Positions 34,059 through 43,049 of a stretch of 61,094 nt of DNA are shown here, piece by piece. Position 1 is the first letter of the stretch. The number at the start of each line of letters is the position of its first letter. The notes below the pieces were generated by a model. That model saw nothing but the letters and a program-made list of their open reading frames with translations. It was not told where the DNA came from and made no database searches. A program made the translations under genes and the position numbers. Location of the stretch: the NCBI GenBank assembly GCA_964573205.1, contig CAZNIT010000046.1, forward strand, positions 1 to 61,094. The letters are read 5' to 3'. Source of the DNA: QNZT01 sp964573205 (GTDB taxonomy: Bacteria; Campylobacterota; Campylobacteria; Campylobacterales; QNZT01).

Positions 34059-35923
34059 AAACTCGTATAAAAATAATTTTAATAATTTTCGGACTTTTTT
34101 GGGTGGTTTTGATCTCAAGACTATACTATCTTAGTATAAAATCTAACAAATATTATGAAGAGTTGGCTTTACAAAATGTTATTAAAACCGAATATCTTTT
34201 ACCAAACAGAGGTGAGATCCGAGATAGAAACAACACACTTCTAGCGATAAGTAAACTTGGATTCAGTATCTCCTTGAAAGCGCATTTAGGAAATAAAAAG
34301 AACTCCGCCGCACTTTCAAAAGATCTGAAGATCATCAAAAAATATTTTCCTAAATTCGATACCGCAAAATTAAAATCGAAATATCTAAAAAACGACAGTC
34401 CCTACAACCACAAACCGATTAAACTCATACCTTTTATACTATACGACGAGATGATAATGCATATCGTCAAACTAGCCAAATACGAAGATATCGTTATAGA
34501 ACCGTCTTCAAAACGATTCTATCCAAACGCCACAAGCGTCTCTCATATAATAGGCTATGTATCAAAAGCGAATAAAGAGGATATGAAAGAGGACGAAGTC
34601 GTAAAAATGACTTCGATCACGGGTAAAAACGGAATTGAAAAATATTACAATAAAATACTCGAAGGAGAGCCCGGCAAACGAATCCTAAAAGTTACGGCTT
34701 CCAACAAACCTATAGAGGTACTATTCGAATCTCAGCCAAAAAGCAAAAATATAACTCTTACGATAGATATGAATGTTCAAAAATATATCGAATCGCTATT
34801 TAAAGGTAAAAGCGGAGCCGTTATCGTCATGAACGCGAAAAATGGAGCGCTACTGGCGGCAGGAAGTTATCCGAGCTACAATATCAACCATTTTGTAGAA
34901 GGAATCAGCCATAGCGAATGGAACAAGATGATAAAAGATCTGGATCATCCGTTTACAAATAAATTTACGAGGGGACTTTATCCTCCCGGCTCGGCCACTA
35001 AGATGGGAGTGGCTCTTAGTTTTTTAAACTCTTCTCTCATCAAAAAGGATGAAGAGTTTTTATGTACGGGAGAGATGGAACTTGGAAAAAGAAAATTCCG
35101 CTGCTGGAACAAAACCGGTCATGGACTCACGGATATGAAAAAAGCTATTAAAGAGAGTTGCGACGTCTATTTTTACAAAGGCGGTCTTAGAGTCGGAATA
35201 GATAAGATAGCCACCGATCTGAAACGATACGGCTTCGAGAAAAAAACAGGTATAGATCTACCCGGAGAATTTATAGGCACCGTTCCTGATAGAAACTGGA
35301 AAGTGGAAAAGTTCGGTGAATCTTGGTATAGAGGAGAGACTTTAAATACCGTTATCGGACAGGGAAATTTTCTTGTAACTCCGATCCAAATAGCTCTTTA
35401 TACGGCAAGTCTCGCCACCGGTAAAGAACCTATACCGCACTTTTTGAAGAAAATAGATAAAAAAGACATAAAATTCGAAACAAAAGAGATATTTAACGAT
35501 TTTGAAAAGAAACAGCTCGCGTTTATACGAGAGAGTATGTTCGAAGTTTGCAACCGACCTTTCGGTACCGCCTACAAATACAACATATCCGCCGTCACGA
35601 TGGCCGGAAAAACCGGTACTTCTCAGGTCATCGGTATTCCGCAACAAGAAAAAGAGCGCATGAGCGAAGATGAATTGAAATATTATCAAAAATCTCACGC
35701 TTGGTTTACTACATTCGCCCCTTACGAAGATCCTAAATTCGTTGTAACCGTACTTATAGAACATGGAGGACACGGTGGAGCCGCCGCAGGTGAAATGGTC
35801 TCAAAAATATATAATAAACTGGTCAAATTGGGATATATAGATCAAAGTTATGTCAAAAGTCCTTGGTTTTTAGACTCTTCGGATAAGAATAAAACTCTAA
35901 AAACGGTTCCCGTACTCGATTGA
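34055..35923 (+). CDS. mrdA: Penicillin-binding protein 2 (MrdA), peptidoglycan transpeptidase
   Basis: Class B PBP that cross-links peptidoglycan during cell elongation, with the RodA and MreCD machinery. The 622-residue protein has an N-terminal membrane anchor (about 7-26), a dimerisation domain with ILPNRGEIRDRN-like sequence (LLPNRGEIRDRNNTLLA), and a C-terminal transpeptidase domain. The active serine lies in YPPGSATKMGVALSFL (SxxK), the second motif in IKESCDVYFYKG (SxD/N type, here S-C-D), and the third in MAGKTGTSQV (KTG). It closes the operon and ends 10 nt before a convergent gene. Confidence 0.95.
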   Translation: MKTRIKIILIIFGLFWVVLISRLYYLSIKSNKYYEELALQNVIKTEYLLPNRGEIRDRNNTLLAISKLGFSISLKAHLGNKKNSAALSKDLKIIKKYFPKFDTAKLKSKYLKNDSPYNHKPIKLIPFILYDEMIMHIVKLAKYEDIVIEPSSKRFYPNATSVSHIIGYVSKANKEDMKEDEVVKMTSITGKNGIEKYYNKILEGEPGKRILKVTASNKPIEVLFESQPKSKNITLTIDMNVQKYIESLFKGKSGAVIVMNAKNGALLAAGSYPSYNINHFVEGISHSEWNKMIKDLDHPFTNKFTRGLYPPGSATKMGVALSFLNSSLIKKDEEFLCTGEMELGKRKFRCWNKTGHGLTDMKKAIKESCDVYFYKGGLRVGIDKIATDLKRYGFEKKTGIDLPGEFIGTVPDRNWKVEKFGESWYRGETLNTVIGQGNFLVTPIQIALYTASLATGKEPIPHFLKKIDKKDIKFETKEIFNDFEKKQLAFIRESMFEVCNRPFGTAYKYNISAVTMAGKTGTSQVIGIPQQEKERMSEDELKYYQKSHAWFTTFAPYEDPKFVVTVLIEHGGHGGAAAGEMVSKIYNKLVKLGYIDQSYVKSPWFLDSSDKNKTLKTVPVLD

Positions 35924-35933
35924 TGCGGATTTT

Positions 35934-38573
35934 TTAAAACGAGGTATTTATCACCATCTTAAAACCGTTACTATCTCTGATATCGTCGTTTAACAGATAC
36001 TCAAAGCTTACATAAGCAGCCGATTTATGCATCAAAAGAAGCTCCAAAGTCAAACCTAACGTATATTCATTCACATTGACTCTATTTCGATTTTTTTTAA
36101 GATTGTAGTAACTATAATCCGCATACAGGGCTTCACGGCGCAAAGAGAGAGGAAACGAATAAAAATATAGACTTTGATTCAAGACCTTCGATATCGAAAA
36201 TTTAGCCTTAATCGCCTCTTCTACATATAGATCGTTCGACAAACTGGGCATTACCAGACGCGAAGGATCTTTAACGATGCTCAAATCGCTATTATCTATC
36301 CAAACTCCTCTATTTCTTTTCGAATCGGGATTTTTTACATCACTTTTGACGTACTCTATTTTCGCACCGGTAAAAAATTCTCTCTCAAAACCTTTATAAA
36401 ATCTATACGAGACACCGTAAATAAAATCGGAACGATCATTTACCCCGTAAACCGAAAAGGCCTTTTTATCGTTAGAATAGAAACTATACCCGAATCGTTT
36501 CGTATCCGAATAAGAGATCGCTACGCTAAAAGGAGATCTCTCATCTTTATCCGAATCAAGATGATAACTAAATTCAATATCACTCCTTTTATAAGTATGT
36601 CGATAAAGCGGATAGTTCACATAAGCGTTAACTCCGAACCCCCTATCGCGCACATCTTTCGCATGATCTATCACAGCATAGATATCGACACTATAGTTCA
36701 AGATATTTTCACTATTTGCGTAACCTATCCCGCCAATTGTATCGTCTTCGTATTTTGAGAGATACAAAGAGAAAAAATTTCGTTCGAGCGGATCGGCGAA
36801 AGTCGCTCTTAAATTAAAATTCAAACCGCCGTTTCGTGAAACCTCCAACGATTGAAGAAGAGAACTGTAATGAAGATTTTTTACAGGGGCATAATCTTTT
36901 CTCTTTATCTTTTCCGATCTGTCATAGTATGTATCCGCAAACTCTTTTTCAAAAAAGTAACTTACCTCGTACGGTTCTTCTTTCATCGAGATTAGATCCG
37001 TTTTTATCATCCGGATACCATCGGCTCGAATCACTTCCGCAAGCACATGTTCATCATCGATCAATTTTGCATCCAACAGATCGTCCGACTTCAACACTCT
37101 TTGAATAGATCCGTCATATCGATATAGAGTACTTCCGTATTTTGAGTTCGAAATGAACAAAATTCTACCGTAAGAGTCGATATCCGCAACTTTCGAATAG
37201 TAACTCTTGAAGCTAAAAAGAGGTTCCGAATTTTTATATAGAGTTCTATTTTTGCCCTTTTGTTTAAAATAATAAATATTTCCGTCACGATCACTTACCA
37301 CGCTAGAATTTACACTGCCTATAAAGGTGTCGTCCGCATAAAGTTTAAGAGAATTTAGCGAACTTTTGACATCGAAGTAGAGTTTTTTACCGTCAGGCAA
37401 AACGGTTTGTAAAACTTTTCCTTCGCTACCTCTTTTAACAACCGCATTTTTATCGAAAAGCGCTATCTCTATTTTGTCTATTTTCGTTTTTGCGTAACTT
37501 TGCGTATAAAATTTTTTGTCGATTTTAAAAACTTGCCCGAAAAGAAAATTCGCTCTTTTTTTGCTGAATCGACAAGTTTTTTTATTATATCTTATCAATT
37601 CCGGCGGACTTTTTTGATCGCTTATTAAAAAGAATATCTCATTTTCATCGCTATTTAACGCAATCGAGGATTTTGAAAAAACTATGTTTTGACCTTTTGT
37701 AGGAGTGAAATTTTCGGCTTTTTTCAAAAGCGATTCGTTGAACTCTTCGAGTTCGTTTTCAAAATTTTGACCAAAATGCGCTTTGAAAACGGAATTCGTA
37801 AAAAACGGGAGCCATTGATTCGAATATGCGAGAAAATATCTATTCGTCTTTTGCAAGCCGTATTTTCTGGCTAAATAGAGCTGAAAATATCCGCCCACAA
37901 TATAATGGTGCGTACCGTAAGGAAAAAAGAGATGATCGTTATATACTCTTTTTGGCGTTACGAATCCTCCTTTAGCCTGGGTTAGAGTCATCGCCAAAGC
38001 GGCTCCACTATAAAGCCTTCCACCGTTTGCAAAAAGAGACTCGTTTAAAACCGCGTTTCCTTCGAGGATAAAAGATGATTCGAAAATATTCGGGACGGGG
38101 AAAATCGGCACGAACAGCAAAGAGGTATAAGGAGTGTTTTTTACGATTTTATACGCAAATGCCGAAATAGGATTTTTTTTGGCGTTCAATTGAAAATTGT
38201 GTGCGCTTTCATGAATTAAAATATTTTTGAGCCACGATGTTGTAGAAAAATAATCGGCAAGCAGACTACCTCCTACATAATTTACCTGCATATTCAGAGG
38301 AAACTGAGTCGAGTAAGCATTGGCTATCTGGTTGTTTGAAGAGGCTAAGATCAGATATAATTTATCATCGAGCCTATAACCGAACGACTTTTCGTATCTA
38401 TCGAGAATTTCATTCTCAAATCCAAGCAGTTCATCCGTCTTGTCTTCGTACTCTTTAGCGATAACCAGCTCTATCCTACCGTCGTTCACACTAAGATATC
38501 TATCGCCGGGAAGCACTTCAAAAGCCGCTAAAGAAACGGCTATAAGAAGAGATGATAAGAGAAGTTTTATCAT
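35934..38573 (-). CDS. Outer-membrane protein with gluzincin-like head, propeller-like middle and barrel-like C-terminus
   Basis: An 879-residue exported protein (signal peptide MIKLLLSSLLIAVSLAAFEV). Residues about 35-190 look like a gluzincin metalloprotease: ILIHESAHNFQLNA (HExxH at about 121-125) and, 46 residues on, the third-ligand motif SSFILEGNAVLNES. Residues about 290-540 contain repeated beta-sheet units with Asp/Gly turns (DRDGNIYYFKQKGKNRTLY, DIDSYGRILFISNSKYGSTL), resembling PD40/TolB-type propeller blades. The last about 300 residues alternate polar and aromatic residues and end in MVINTSF, with the terminal Phe expected of an outer-membrane barrel. Start ATG 38573 is chosen over TTG 38591, since it gives a normal signal peptide. 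Function is unknown. It overlaps no gene and follows the antiporter gene by 7 nt. Confidence 0.7.
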   Translation of the reverse strand: MIKLLLSSLLIAVSLAAFEVLPGDRYLSVNDGRIELVIAKEYEDKTDELLGFENEILDRYEKSFGYRLDDKLYLILASSNNQIANAYSTQFPLNMQVNYVGGSLLADYFSTTSWLKNILIHESAHNFQLNAKKNPISAFAYKIVKNTPYTSLLFVPIFPVPNIFESSFILEGNAVLNESLFANGGRLYSGAALAMTLTQAKGGFVTPKRVYNDHLFFPYGTHHYIVGGYFQLYLARKYGLQKTNRYFLAYSNQWLPFFTNSVFKAHFGQNFENELEEFNESLLKKAENFTPTKGQNIVFSKSSIALNSDENEIFFLISDQKSPPELIRYNKKTCRFSKKRANFLFGQVFKIDKKFYTQSYAKTKIDKIEIALFDKNAVVKRGSEGKVLQTVLPDGKKLYFDVKSSLNSLKLYADDTFIGSVNSSVVSDRDGNIYYFKQKGKNRTLYKNSEPLFSFKSYYSKVADIDSYGRILFISNSKYGSTLYRYDGSIQRVLKSDDLLDAKLIDDEHVLAEVIRADGIRMIKTDLISMKEEPYEVSYFFEKEFADTYYDRSEKIKRKDYAPVKNLHYSSLLQSLEVSRNGGLNFNLRATFADPLERNFFSLYLSKYEDDTIGGIGYANSENILNYSVDIYAVIDHAKDVRDRGFGVNAYVNYPLYRHTYKRSDIEFSYHLDSDKDERSPFSVAISYSDTKRFGYSFYSNDKKAFSVYGVNDRSDFIYGVSYRFYKGFEREFFTGAKIEYVKSDVKNPDSKRNRGVWIDNSDLSIVKDPSRLVMPSLSNDLYVEEAIKAKFSISKVLNQSLYFYSFPLSLRREALYADYSYYNLKKNRNRVNVNEYTLGLTLELLLMHKSAAYVSFEYLLNDDIRDSNGFKMVINTSF

Positions 38574-38580
38574 TTCGCTT

Positions 38581-39522
38581 TCACTCGACAAAAGCTACGA
38601 AACTATTATTTAAAACCAAAAGCAATAGGAGTAAAAAGACGATTCCGGTCGATCTGTTGTATAACTTGTTCGCGGTTACGAACACAAGCATTATCGTCAA
38701 AATCAACGCCGCCATAATATCAAAAGCGTTAGCGGAAAAATCGACTTTTAAAGGATTTACCATTGCCGCCGCACCCAATACCATTGTAAAATTCGCGACA
38801 TTACTACCTATGATATTTCCGATAATCATATCGGCGTTTTTCTTTTTCGCCGCTTGAATACTCACGACAAGCTCCGGTAAACTGGTTCCGAGCGCGACTA
38901 ATAAAAGTCCTATTATCCACTCGCTTACACCAAAACTCCTAGCGATTTGAGAAGCGCTTTCGACCGCAAAATTCGCACCGACGATAACAAGCACGAATCC
39001 GCCGCCAAGAAGAAGCGAAGTATTTTTCCAGTCAAAAGGCTCTTTTTTCAACTCCTCATCCACTTCGCCTATCAAAACATCGGAAGCGTTATTAAACAAA
39101 AACATTACATATGCTCCCATCATCAAGACGTAAACAAAACCTTCGAATCTGGAAATTTCACCGTCAAACCCGACAATAAGAAAAATCAAAATCGGAAAAA
39201 GCGCCCATGCACTGTCATCGGCGAACATATCTCTTATGGGATGCATCTTTTTGGCTATAAAAAATACCACTCCAAGAACCAAAGCTATATTGAAAATATT
39301 GCTGCCTATGACATTAGAAACGGCAAGATCGCTTTTATGATGAATACTTGCGAATATGGAAGCCGCCATCTCGGGTAAACTCGTACCAAGAGCGACAACG
39401 GTGGCACCGATTACAAAGCTTGAAATATTGTAATGAAAGGCGATCTTTTCCGCCTCTTCTATTACAAAATCGGCTCCTTTTATAAGTGCCGCCATCGAAA
39501 CTAAAAATATAATATACTCCAC
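38581..39522 (-). CDS. CaCA family cation antiporter (YrbG-like)
   Basis: A 313-residue membrane protein with ten predicted helices and the two inverted alpha-repeats of Ca2+/cation antiporters: VIGATVVALGTSLPEMAASI and IIGLLLVALGTSLPELVVSI. Each is followed by a V-x-N-x-I-G-S-N-type segment (VSNVIGSNIFNIALVLG, GNIIGSNVANFTMVLG). It probably exchanges Ca2+ for Na+ or H+ across the inner membrane. GTG start overlaps the ybeY stop by one base. It is followed by the large outer-membrane protein gene, so the three genes form one minus-strand unit. Confidence 0.9.
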   Translation of the reverse strand: MEYIIFLVSMAALIKGADFVIEEAEKIAFHYNISSFVIGATVVALGTSLPEMAASIFASIHHKSDLAVSNVIGSNIFNIALVLGVVFFIAKKMHPIRDMFADDSAWALFPILIFLIVGFDGEISRFEGFVYVLMMGAYVMFLFNNASDVLIGEVDEELKKEPFDWKNTSLLLGGGFVLVIVGANFAVESASQIARSFGVSEWIIGLLLVALGTSLPELVVSIQAAKKKNADMIIGNIIGSNVANFTMVLGAAAMVNPLKVDFSANAFDIMAALILTIMLVFVTANKLYNRSTGIVFLLLLLLVLNNSFVAFVE

Positions 39523-39938
39523 TACCCATTCCTTACTATCAAGCTATCGGGCAGATTAAAATCCAAAATGATCTCTTTCTCTTTTTGGCGCATCTGTCCA
39601 CTATCGATCTCATGATCATAACCCATCAGATGTAAAAGCCCGTGAATAAACAAAAGTGCGAGTTCATCCTCTTGCGTATGACCTAACTCTTTCGCCTTTT
39701 CTTTTACTTTGTCGATACTAACAACAATCGTTCCAAGAGGCATATGCGCGACATCTTCAAGAGGGAAACTCAACACATCGGTCGCTTTGTCGATCCCCCT
39801 ATATTTGGCATTTAAAACTCTAATGCGTTTATCATCCGTCAAGATAAACTCGATTTCGCACCGGCACACTTTTTTTCGAATCGACTCCAATAGCGTAAAA
39901 TCGTATCCGCTGTTAACTTCATCCTCTATCCAATTCAT
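39522..39938 (-). CDS. ybeY: Endoribonuclease YbeY
   Basis: Metal-dependent endoribonuclease involved in 16S rRNA 3'-end maturation and ribosome quality control. The 138-residue protein carries the zinc motif FIHGLLHLMGYDHEIDSG (H-x3-H-x5-H) and the upstream strand DVLSFPLED typical of the family. The ATG is preceded by AAGG at a normal distance. First gene of a unit with the antiporter; its upstream region is the 201-nt gap shared with the divergent GGDEF/EAL gene. Confidence 0.93.
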   Translation of the reverse strand: MNWIEDEVNSGYDFTLLESIRKKVCRCEIEFILTDDKRIRVLNAKYRGIDKATDVLSFPLEDVAHMPLGTIVVSIDKVKEKAKELGHTQEDELALLFIHGLLHLMGYDHEIDSGQMRQKEKEIILDFNLPDSLIVRNG

Positions 39939-40004
39939 ATCTACCTTTTTGAAAAGATATCATTTTATCAAAAAGAGTAAGAATTTTTACTGAGTCATCA
40001 CCCG

Positions 40005-40024
40005 AAAGCCGATCTAACGGCTTT
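40005..40024. other. Intergenic stem-loop between divergent genes
   Basis: AAAGCCG (40005-40011) pairs with CGGCTTT (40018-40024) around a 6-nt loop, followed by TTATAC. It looks like an intrinsic terminator, but it lies between divergent genes, 115 nt upstream of the GGDEF/EAL ATG, where no transcript should end. Confidence 0.5.
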
Positions 40025-40139
40025 TATACAAAAATTAGATATTTAAAATAACAAACTTCTATATTCAACCTAAAACTTTTTTCGCTTTATCCGATATTTA
40101 ACAAACAAGTATAAATAAGAGAAAAAGTCAAGGGAAAAA

Positions 40140-42965
40140 ATGTTTTATAATAAACTTTTGCAGCCGGCAATTTCCGTCATGAATAAACTTCCCTTTAAAA
40201 CCAGAATAATAATATCCATCTCTTTTTTATTTATACTACTTGTAGCTCCCTCGAAAAATCTTTTTACCGAATACAAAAAGAAACTTCAAATGTATAACAG
40301 TCAAATTGTCGGCTTGCAATACGCCAATTTGATAGAAGATATCATACAGACCATTCAAACTCACAGAGGATTGACATACGGATTTTTAAACGGTGAGAAA
40401 AATTTTAGAGTCAAAATCAAAAAGACGGAAAAAACTTTAAATACCAGATTGATAAAACTTATTGATTTCGACAAGAACCATCTAAACATTCTCAAACACA
40501 ACAACTACTTCGTAGAGGCTCTTAGCAATTTGGATCTTTTAAAATTCAATAATTTTACTAAACAAAGTTCAAGTACAACTATTTTCAATCAGCATAGCGA
40601 CACGATAAGGCTTCTCGTAAAAACGTTCAATATTATCTCTCAAAAAACCTCTTTCGGAACGACCAACGATATGAGAATAAATTATTTATCCCATATGCTT
40701 GAGGATAAACTTTTGTTGTTAGAAGAATATACCGGTCAGTTAAGAGGTCTTGGAGCAGGAATATTAGCTAAAAAAGGTATGACAAAAGATGAGAAGAAAA
40801 AACTTCTTTCACTTTATACATTGATAAAATCGGCCGAATCCACTCTTATGGAGAACCGGATTTTAAAAAATACACAAAGATACTATCAAGTACATAAACA
40901 AACGACACTTATGTTCAATAAACTTGAAATGGTACTTGATATCGTAAACAAGCATATGATATTAAGCCAAAAGCCGAATTTCGACAATAAAGAGTTTTTC
41001 AAACACTCCTCAAAAGCTCTAAAACTTCAAGGAGAATTATACCGTCAACTTTCGGGCTTGTACGAGATATTGATAGAAGATGCCAAGAACAAATCCGAAA
41101 AAGAGTTGGCGTTACTTGGAATCGGTTTTTTAATCATATTGATAACCGCGATCTATTTTTTTGCGGCACTTTATCATTCCGTTGCCGGCAACTTAAATAA
41201 ATTGAAAATCGCTTCGAATATGATCGCAAACGGTAAGACCAACATAAACCTCAGAATCGACGCCGAAGATGAGATCGGTGACGCCATCAAAGCGTTTAAC
41301 GACATGAGTAAAAAGCTTGATAAAAACATAGCGTTTCTCGACGGATATAAAAATGCCATAGATCAATCAAGCATCGTCTCGAAAACAGATAAAAGAGGCG
41401 TCATCACATATGTTAACAAAATGTTTTGCGATCTTTCCGGATACAGTAAAAAAGAGCTCGTCGGATATCCTCACAACATAGTTAGACATCCCGATATGTC
41501 AAAAGAAGCTTTCAAAGATTTATGGAAAACGATCAAAGCAAAAAAAGTATGGAAAGGAATCATCAAAAACAGAAGAAAAGACGGAAGTACCTATATCGTA
41601 GATGCAACTGTCATTCCGATTTTGGACTCAAAAGGTGAAATTCAAGAGTATGTCGCGGTAAGACATGATATAACTGAACTTGAACAAAGTAAAGAGGAGA
41701 TAAAAAGACAAAAGATAGATCTTTTAACTTCTCTTCCAAACAGAAATCAACTGCTTGATGACCTAAAAGCGGCGAAAAAACCTCTGCTTTTATATCTAAA
41801 TATCGATGATTTCGCCAGTTTAAACGACTTTTACGGTACGAAAACAGGAGATAAAACATTAATTCATGTAGCTAAAATCATAAAAAAAATAGCCGCGGCA
41901 GCCAACTGTAAACCGTATAAACTTCATACAGATGAATTTATGCTCTACTTTGAAAGTTACGGGTTGAGTATCCAACAATATAGTGATGTTTTTAAAGAGA
42001 TTATAGACTATATCGAGAAACACACAATAAACTGCGATAAACAAAACTGCGTCAGCGTTACACTAAGCGGTGGAGTCGCATCCTATGAAGCGGACGAACA
42101 TTTTGAAAATCTGCCAAACTATACAAACATCGCCAGAAAAGTAGCAAAATCTCAAAATAAAAAATTTCTGGTATATACCGCACAAATGAGCCAAGACGAT
42201 CACTACGCAAACAATATCGAGTGGATCAATAAAATAAAATCCGCCATCGAAGATAATAGAATAGTGACGTTTTTTCAGCCTATTATCGATAATAAAACTA
42301 ATAAAATAACAAAATACGAATCTCTTGTAAGATTGATAGATAAAAACAAAGATGTTTTCACACCGTTTTTCTTTCTCGATATAGCGAAAAAAGCGAAACT
42401 TTATACAAAGATTACAAACATAATGATAAACAAAGTGTTTATCGAATCAAAAAAGTTTCCTTCGTTTGATTTTTCGGTCAATATCGAAGTCGAAGATATA
42501 GTTGACCATGAAATCTCTAAACTCATATTCGACAAACTTCAATCTCATCCTCATTCGGATAAAATTATATTTGAGATCACGGAGTCGCAGGAGATCAAGG
42601 ATTACGACACTATCAACCAATTTATAAAAAAAGTCAAAAGTTTCGGCGCGAAAATAGCGATCGACGATTTTGGAAGCGGTTACTCAAATTTTACTCAAAT
42701 TTTGATGCTCGATGCCGATTTTATCAAAATCGACGGAAGTATTATAAAAAATATCGATACGGATGAGAGCGCCAGAACCATCGCGGAAGCGATAATCGCC
42801 TTCTCAAAAAAGCTCGGAACAAAAACCGTAGTGGAGTTCGTTCACAACCAAAAGGTATATACGCTGGCAAAAGCGCTCGGTGCCGATTACTCGCAAGGCT
42901 TTTATTTGGGGGAGCCAAAAGCCTCTATTTCTGATGAACGACAGCTTGCTAAAAGTGTCTCTTAA
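40140..42965 (+). CDS. Membrane sensor with HAMP, Aer-type PAS, degenerate GGDEF and EAL domains
   Basis: A 941-residue c-di-GMP-linked sensor. Helix 1 (about 22-37), a periplasmic helical sensor (about 40-320, starting with a segment like nitrate/methyl-accepting sensor domains), helix 2 (about 323-345), HAMP (about 346-398), PAS (about 405-515), GGDEF (about 525-680) and EAL (about 700-935) follow in order. The PAS carries the aerotaxis-receptor hallmarks SGYSKKELVGYPHNIVRHPD and KAKKVWKGIIKNRRKDGS, which in Aer bind FAD. The GGDEF signature is replaced by HTDEF at 596-600, so cyclase activity is unlikely. The EAL domain keeps KYESLVRL (ESL), FEITESQ and IDDFGSGYSNF, so c-di-GMP hydrolysis is likely. 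Confidence 0.9.
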   Translation: MFYNKLLQPAISVMNKLPFKTRIIISISFLFILLVAPSKNLFTEYKKKLQMYNSQIVGLQYANLIEDIIQTIQTHRGLTYGFLNGEKNFRVKIKKTEKTLNTRLIKLIDFDKNHLNILKHNNYFVEALSNLDLLKFNNFTKQSSSTTIFNQHSDTIRLLVKTFNIISQKTSFGTTNDMRINYLSHMLEDKLLLLEEYTGQLRGLGAGILAKKGMTKDEKKKLLSLYTLIKSAESTLMENRILKNTQRYYQVHKQTTLMFNKLEMVLDIVNKHMILSQKPNFDNKEFFKHSSKALKLQGELYRQLSGLYEILIEDAKNKSEKELALLGIGFLIILITAIYFFAALYHSVAGNLNKLKIASNMIANGKTNINLRIDAEDEIGDAIKAFNDMSKKLDKNIAFLDGYKNAIDQSSIVSKTDKRGVITYVNKMFCDLSGYSKKELVGYPHNIVRHPDMSKEAFKDLWKTIKAKKVWKGIIKNRRKDGSTYIVDATVIPILDSKGEIQEYVAVRHDITELEQSKEEIKRQKIDLLTSLPNRNQLLDDLKAAKKPLLLYLNIDDFASLNDFYGTKTGDKTLIHVAKIIKKIAAAANCKPYKLHTDEFMLYFESYGLSIQQYSDVFKEIIDYIEKHTINCDKQNCVSVTLSGGVASYEADEHFENLPNYTNIARKVAKSQNKKFLVYTAQMSQDDHYANNIEWINKIKSAIEDNRIVTFFQPIIDNKTNKITKYESLVRLIDKNKDVFTPFFFLDIAKKAKLYTKITNIMINKVFIESKKFPSFDFSVNIEVEDIVDHEISKLIFDKLQSHPHSDKIIFEITESQEIKDYDTINQFIKKVKSFGAKIAIDDFGSGYSNFTQILMLDADFIKIDGSIIKNIDTDESARTIAEAIIAFSKKLGTKTVVEFVHNQKVYTLAKALGADYSQGFYLGEPKASISDERQLAKSVS

Positions 42966-43049
42966 CAAATCTTTTAGCGACAAAACGAATTGATTTTTTG
43001 TTAATGCTTCTGTGTTAAAATCACCAAAAATCGTTTTGGGAGACAACTG

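Noticed and set aside
39961..40140. c-di-GMP riboswitch upstream of the GGDEF/EAL gene
   Set aside because: Only one hairpin is visible; the conserved GEMM helices and tetraloop-receptor sequences are not.
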